From: Burkholderiaceae bacterium
GTDB taxonomy: Bacteria; Pseudomonadota; Gammaproteobacteria; Burkholderiales; Burkholderiaceae_C
Length of the DNA stretch: 64,000 nt
Direction: 5' to 3'
Assembly (NCBI GenBank): GCA_026125795.1
Contig: JAHCKM010000002.1
Coordinates: 248,001-312,000 of the forward strand
The position numbers and the translations under genes were made by a program. The first letter of the stretch is position 1; every line of letters begins with the position of its first letter. Positions 62,099 through 64,000 of this stretch are shown here, in pieces. The notes below the pieces were generated by a model. It did not search any database. It was not told where the DNA came from and was given only the letters and a program-made list of their open reading frames with translations.

Positions 62099-64000
62099 AT
62101 GAATGCACAAGGCCTGCCCGGCTTCCCCTACTACCTCGGCGTCGACTCGCTGACCGAGCTGGCCAGCCGCGGCGACCGCGTCTGCGTGCTCAACATCCTG
62201 GGCGGCGAGTCGCGCCAGGTCACGCCGACCAGCCACGCCTTCTCGGGCGGCAACGTCGTCTTCGGCACCTCGCCGGGCCGCGGCGGCCAGAAGCTCAAGA
62301 CCAGCGTCGGCGACATCCCGGTGTTCAACAACGTGCGCGAAGGGCTGAACGCCGGCCATGCCTTCAACACCGGTGTGGTCTACCTGCCACCCTCCGGCGT
62401 GCGCGACGGCGTGGCCGAGCTCATCCGCGTCAACCCGGCTCTGAAGAAGATCGTCATCGTGACCGAGAAGATCGCGGTGCACGACGCACGCGAGATCCGC
62501 GCGATGGCGCAGGGCGCCGGCGTCGACATCATCGGAGGCAACTGCCTCGGCGTGGCGGATTCGTGGAGCCGGGTGCGCATCGGCGGTGCGCTCGGCGGCG
62601 ACCATCCGGAGGAGACCCTGATCCAGGGCACGGTGGCGATCTTCTCCAACTCGGGCGGCTTCACGACGACGATCGCGCAGTATCTGGCCACCGAGGGCTG
62701 GGGCACGACGACCCTGGTCTCGTCGGGCAAGGACGTGTACATCCACTACGCCGCACGCGACTTCGCGCATGCACTGCGCAACGACGGCCGCTCGCGCGCC
62801 GCGGTGCTGTACTGCGAGCCCGGCGGCTACTACGAGCGCGATGTCGACTGGGCCAAGCCGGTGGTGGCCTGCGTCGTCGGCCGCTGGAAGAGCAAGCTCA
62901 CCCGCGCCGTCGGCCACGCCGGCGCGATGGCCGGCAGCGGCGACAGCGCGCAGGACAAGGAGCGCTGGTTCATGCAGGCCTTCGGCGTGGACGCGATCTA
63001 CACGCCCGAGAACCCGGTGGTCTCGAAGAAGGGCGCGGTGGTCACCAACATCGCGCACATTCCGGCCGCGCTGACGGCGGTGCTGGCCGCCGGCGGCGCG
63101 AAGCCCGACTTCGCACCGCGCGGCAGCCTGACGCTCAAGCCGTGGATGGCCAACGACCAGGGCATCGAGCTGCCGGCCCAACTGGCGCGCAAGCCGGTGG
63201 CCGCGCCCGAGCCCTATGCCGCACAGCTGGCCGCGCTCGCGTCGCAGGTCGGCGCGGTGATCGCACGCCAGAACATGAAGGACCGCTCGGGCGCGTCGCA
63301 GATGGACCCGACGACGCAGGTCACCTCGGTGCACGGGCATTCGGTGCTCGAACTCGCGCTGCAGCCGCTGCAGGCCAACTTCGCCTTGCCGCTGGTGCAC
63401 GAAGGCGCCGGCCCGAACGACCGCGCGATGCTCGACATCGCGGTGGCCGCCGAGGTCAACCTGGTCGGCGATCCGGTCCTGGTGGCGGTGGATGCCGCGC
63501 GCCAGGCCGGCAACTCGCCGAACACGGTGATGGCTGCGGCCGCCGCGATCGTCGGGCCGAAGCGTGTGGAGCGGGCCCTGGCGTGCACGCGTGCGCTGAT
63601 CGACCTGTTCGCCGGCTCGGGGCTGCGCGAAGGGCATCACGTCGAGTTCGACCATTCGGGCATCCGCGCCGATGCGGCCACGCGCGCGCTGTTCATGGCG
63701 CGCGACGACGAGTCGGGCGACACCCACCCCGAGGCGATGCTCGAGGCGGTGAAGGCGCGCGGTGCGAAGTCGGTGTTCCTCGACTTCTTGCTGCGGCTCG
63801 ACGGCCGGCTCTCGCGCGACGCGATCCTGGCGGCGATCGCGACGACGATCGCCTGGGGCCCCTTGATGCGCAAGCGCATCAGCCGGCTCACCGCCGAAAC
63901 CCTGCCCTGGTATCTGCGCCTGTACGGCGTGATGGTCGGCGCGACGATTCCCGCCGAGCGCCACCAGTGGGGCATGCTCGCCGGCATCCCCCAGGCCGAA
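62099..64000 (+). CDS. SucD-like/citrate-synthase-like subunit resembling ATP-citrate lyase large subunit, 3' end outside window
   Basis: At least 634 residues from ATG 62099, preceded by GAGGAG, open to the end of the window. Residues 1-290 are a SucD-type CoA-ligase half: IFSNSGGFTTTIAQYLATEG, the Glu in LYCEPGGYYE (Glu240), and His273 in VGHAGAMAGSGDSAQ as the phosphohistidine. From about 390 the sequence looks like the citrate-synthase-like lyase half of ATP-citrate lyase, although its expected His region reads LPLVHEGAGPND and the late Asp lies in LRLDGRLSRDAI. The divergence leaves the acid specificity open. It forms a pair with the gene 12 bases upstream. Confidence 0.75.
   Translation, partial: MNAQGLPGFPYYLGVDSLTELASRGDRVCVLNILGGESRQVTPTSHAFSGGNVVFGTSPGRGGQKLKTSVGDIPVFNNVREGLNAGHAFNTGVVYLPPSGVRDGVAELIRVNPALKKIVIVTEKIAVHDAREIRAMAQGAGVDIIGGNCLGVADSWSRVRIGGALGGDHPEETLIQGTVAIFSNSGGFTTTIAQYLATEGWGTTTLVSSGKDVYIHYAARDFAHALRNDGRSRAAVLYCEPGGYYERDVDWAKPVVACVVGRWKSKLTRAVGHAGAMAGSGDSAQDKERWFMQAFGVDAIYTPENPVVSKKGAVVTNIAHIPAALTAVLAAGGAKPDFAPRGSLTLKPWMANDQGIELPAQLARKPVAAPEPYAAQLAALASQVGAVIARQNMKDRSGASQMDPTTQVTSVHGHSVLELALQPLQANFALPLVHEGAGPNDRAMLDIAVAAEVNLVGDPVLVAVDAARQAGNSPNTVMAAAAAIVGPKRVERALACTRALIDLFAGSGLREGHHVEFDHSGIRADAATRALFMARDDESGDTHPEAMLEAVKARGAKSVFLDFLLRLDGRLSRDAILAAIATTIAWGPLMRKRISRLTAETLPWYLRLYGVMVGATIPAERHQWGMLAGIPQAE

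Noticed and set aside
60599-63964. Open frame of over 1,100 codons on the minus strand
   Set aside because: It is antisense to tctA and the two ACL-like genes, which have clear motifs. Such frames arise from strong GC third-position bias, and its translation is Arg/His/Ala-rich without domains.

Overview
The window is high-GC DNA with very strong third-position G/C bias. Its many Bug/TctC receptors, a TctCBA transporter, SulP, Liv-type ABC and aromatic-catabolism genes suggest a soil or freshwater betaproteobacterium of the Burkholderiales (Rubrivivax/Leptothrix/Variovorax-like). This is inferred from gene content only; there is no rRNA, tRNA, CRISPR array or intact mobile element.

Layout. 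(1) 1-11.9 kb, mixed accessory genes: two DUF3455 paralogues, a SulP anion transporter whose STAS domain carries a repeat-like insertion, an HxlR regulator divergent from an alpha/beta hydrolase with two dyad operators between them, an MFS pump, a SARP/TPR regulator divergent from a methyltransferase, a vanadium-haloperoxidase-like enzyme, a second hydrolase and a second methyltransferase. (2) 12.1-34.8 kb, a catabolic run of 21 genes all on the minus strand and ending in a clear terminator. It holds a KstD-like flavoprotein, an SDR, a Liv ABC importer with a fused LivM-LivG, an FAD monooxygenase with a DUF2783 partner, an MBL protein, an EthD protein, a VOC protein, fumarylacetoacetase, MFS and EamA transporters, a two-subunit CoA-transferase, an AraC regulator, a PQQ dehydrogenase, cytochrome c and an IorAB-type molybdenum hydroxylase. 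A divergent IclR regulator sits at its head behind a 43-bp dyad. (3) 35.9-43.2 kb, minus strand: quinone oxidoreductase, thioesterase, an alpha/beta-hydrolase-LuxR fusion, a sulfatase/Bug chimeric pseudogene, a Bug receptor, an FAD-linked oxidase and a sulfatase. (4) 43.3-47.1 kb, plus strand: Crp/Fnr regulator, 4-hydroxyphenylpyruvate dioxygenase, second copies of the VOC protein and fumarylacetoacetase, and a broken CoA-transferase A remnant. (5) 47.1-53.8 kb, sparse: a DUF4238 protein, a MalT-like LuxR regulator, a diiron-type MBL protein and a beta-hydroxyacid dehydrogenase. (6) 54-55.3 kb: a truncated ornithine-carbamoyltransferase-like protein under an FNR-like promoter, followed by a duplicated kinase-dimerisation-like protein. 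(7) 55.5 kb to the end: tctDE, tctCBA and two genes resembling the subunits of ATP-citrate lyase.

How it works together. The VOC plus fumarylacetoacetase pair occurs twice, once with an FAD hydroxylase and a CoA-transferase and once with HPPD. This suggests a homogentisate-type ring-cleavage route in which a small VOC protein replaces HmgA; fumarylacetoacetase would give fumarate and acetoacetate, and the CoA-transferase would activate the acetoacetate. The last region looks like a tricarboxylate sensor, importer and ATP-dependent CoA-ligase/lyase in one locus. This coupling is the best candidate for an undescribed system here. All functional assignments come from reading motifs and context; no database search was run.
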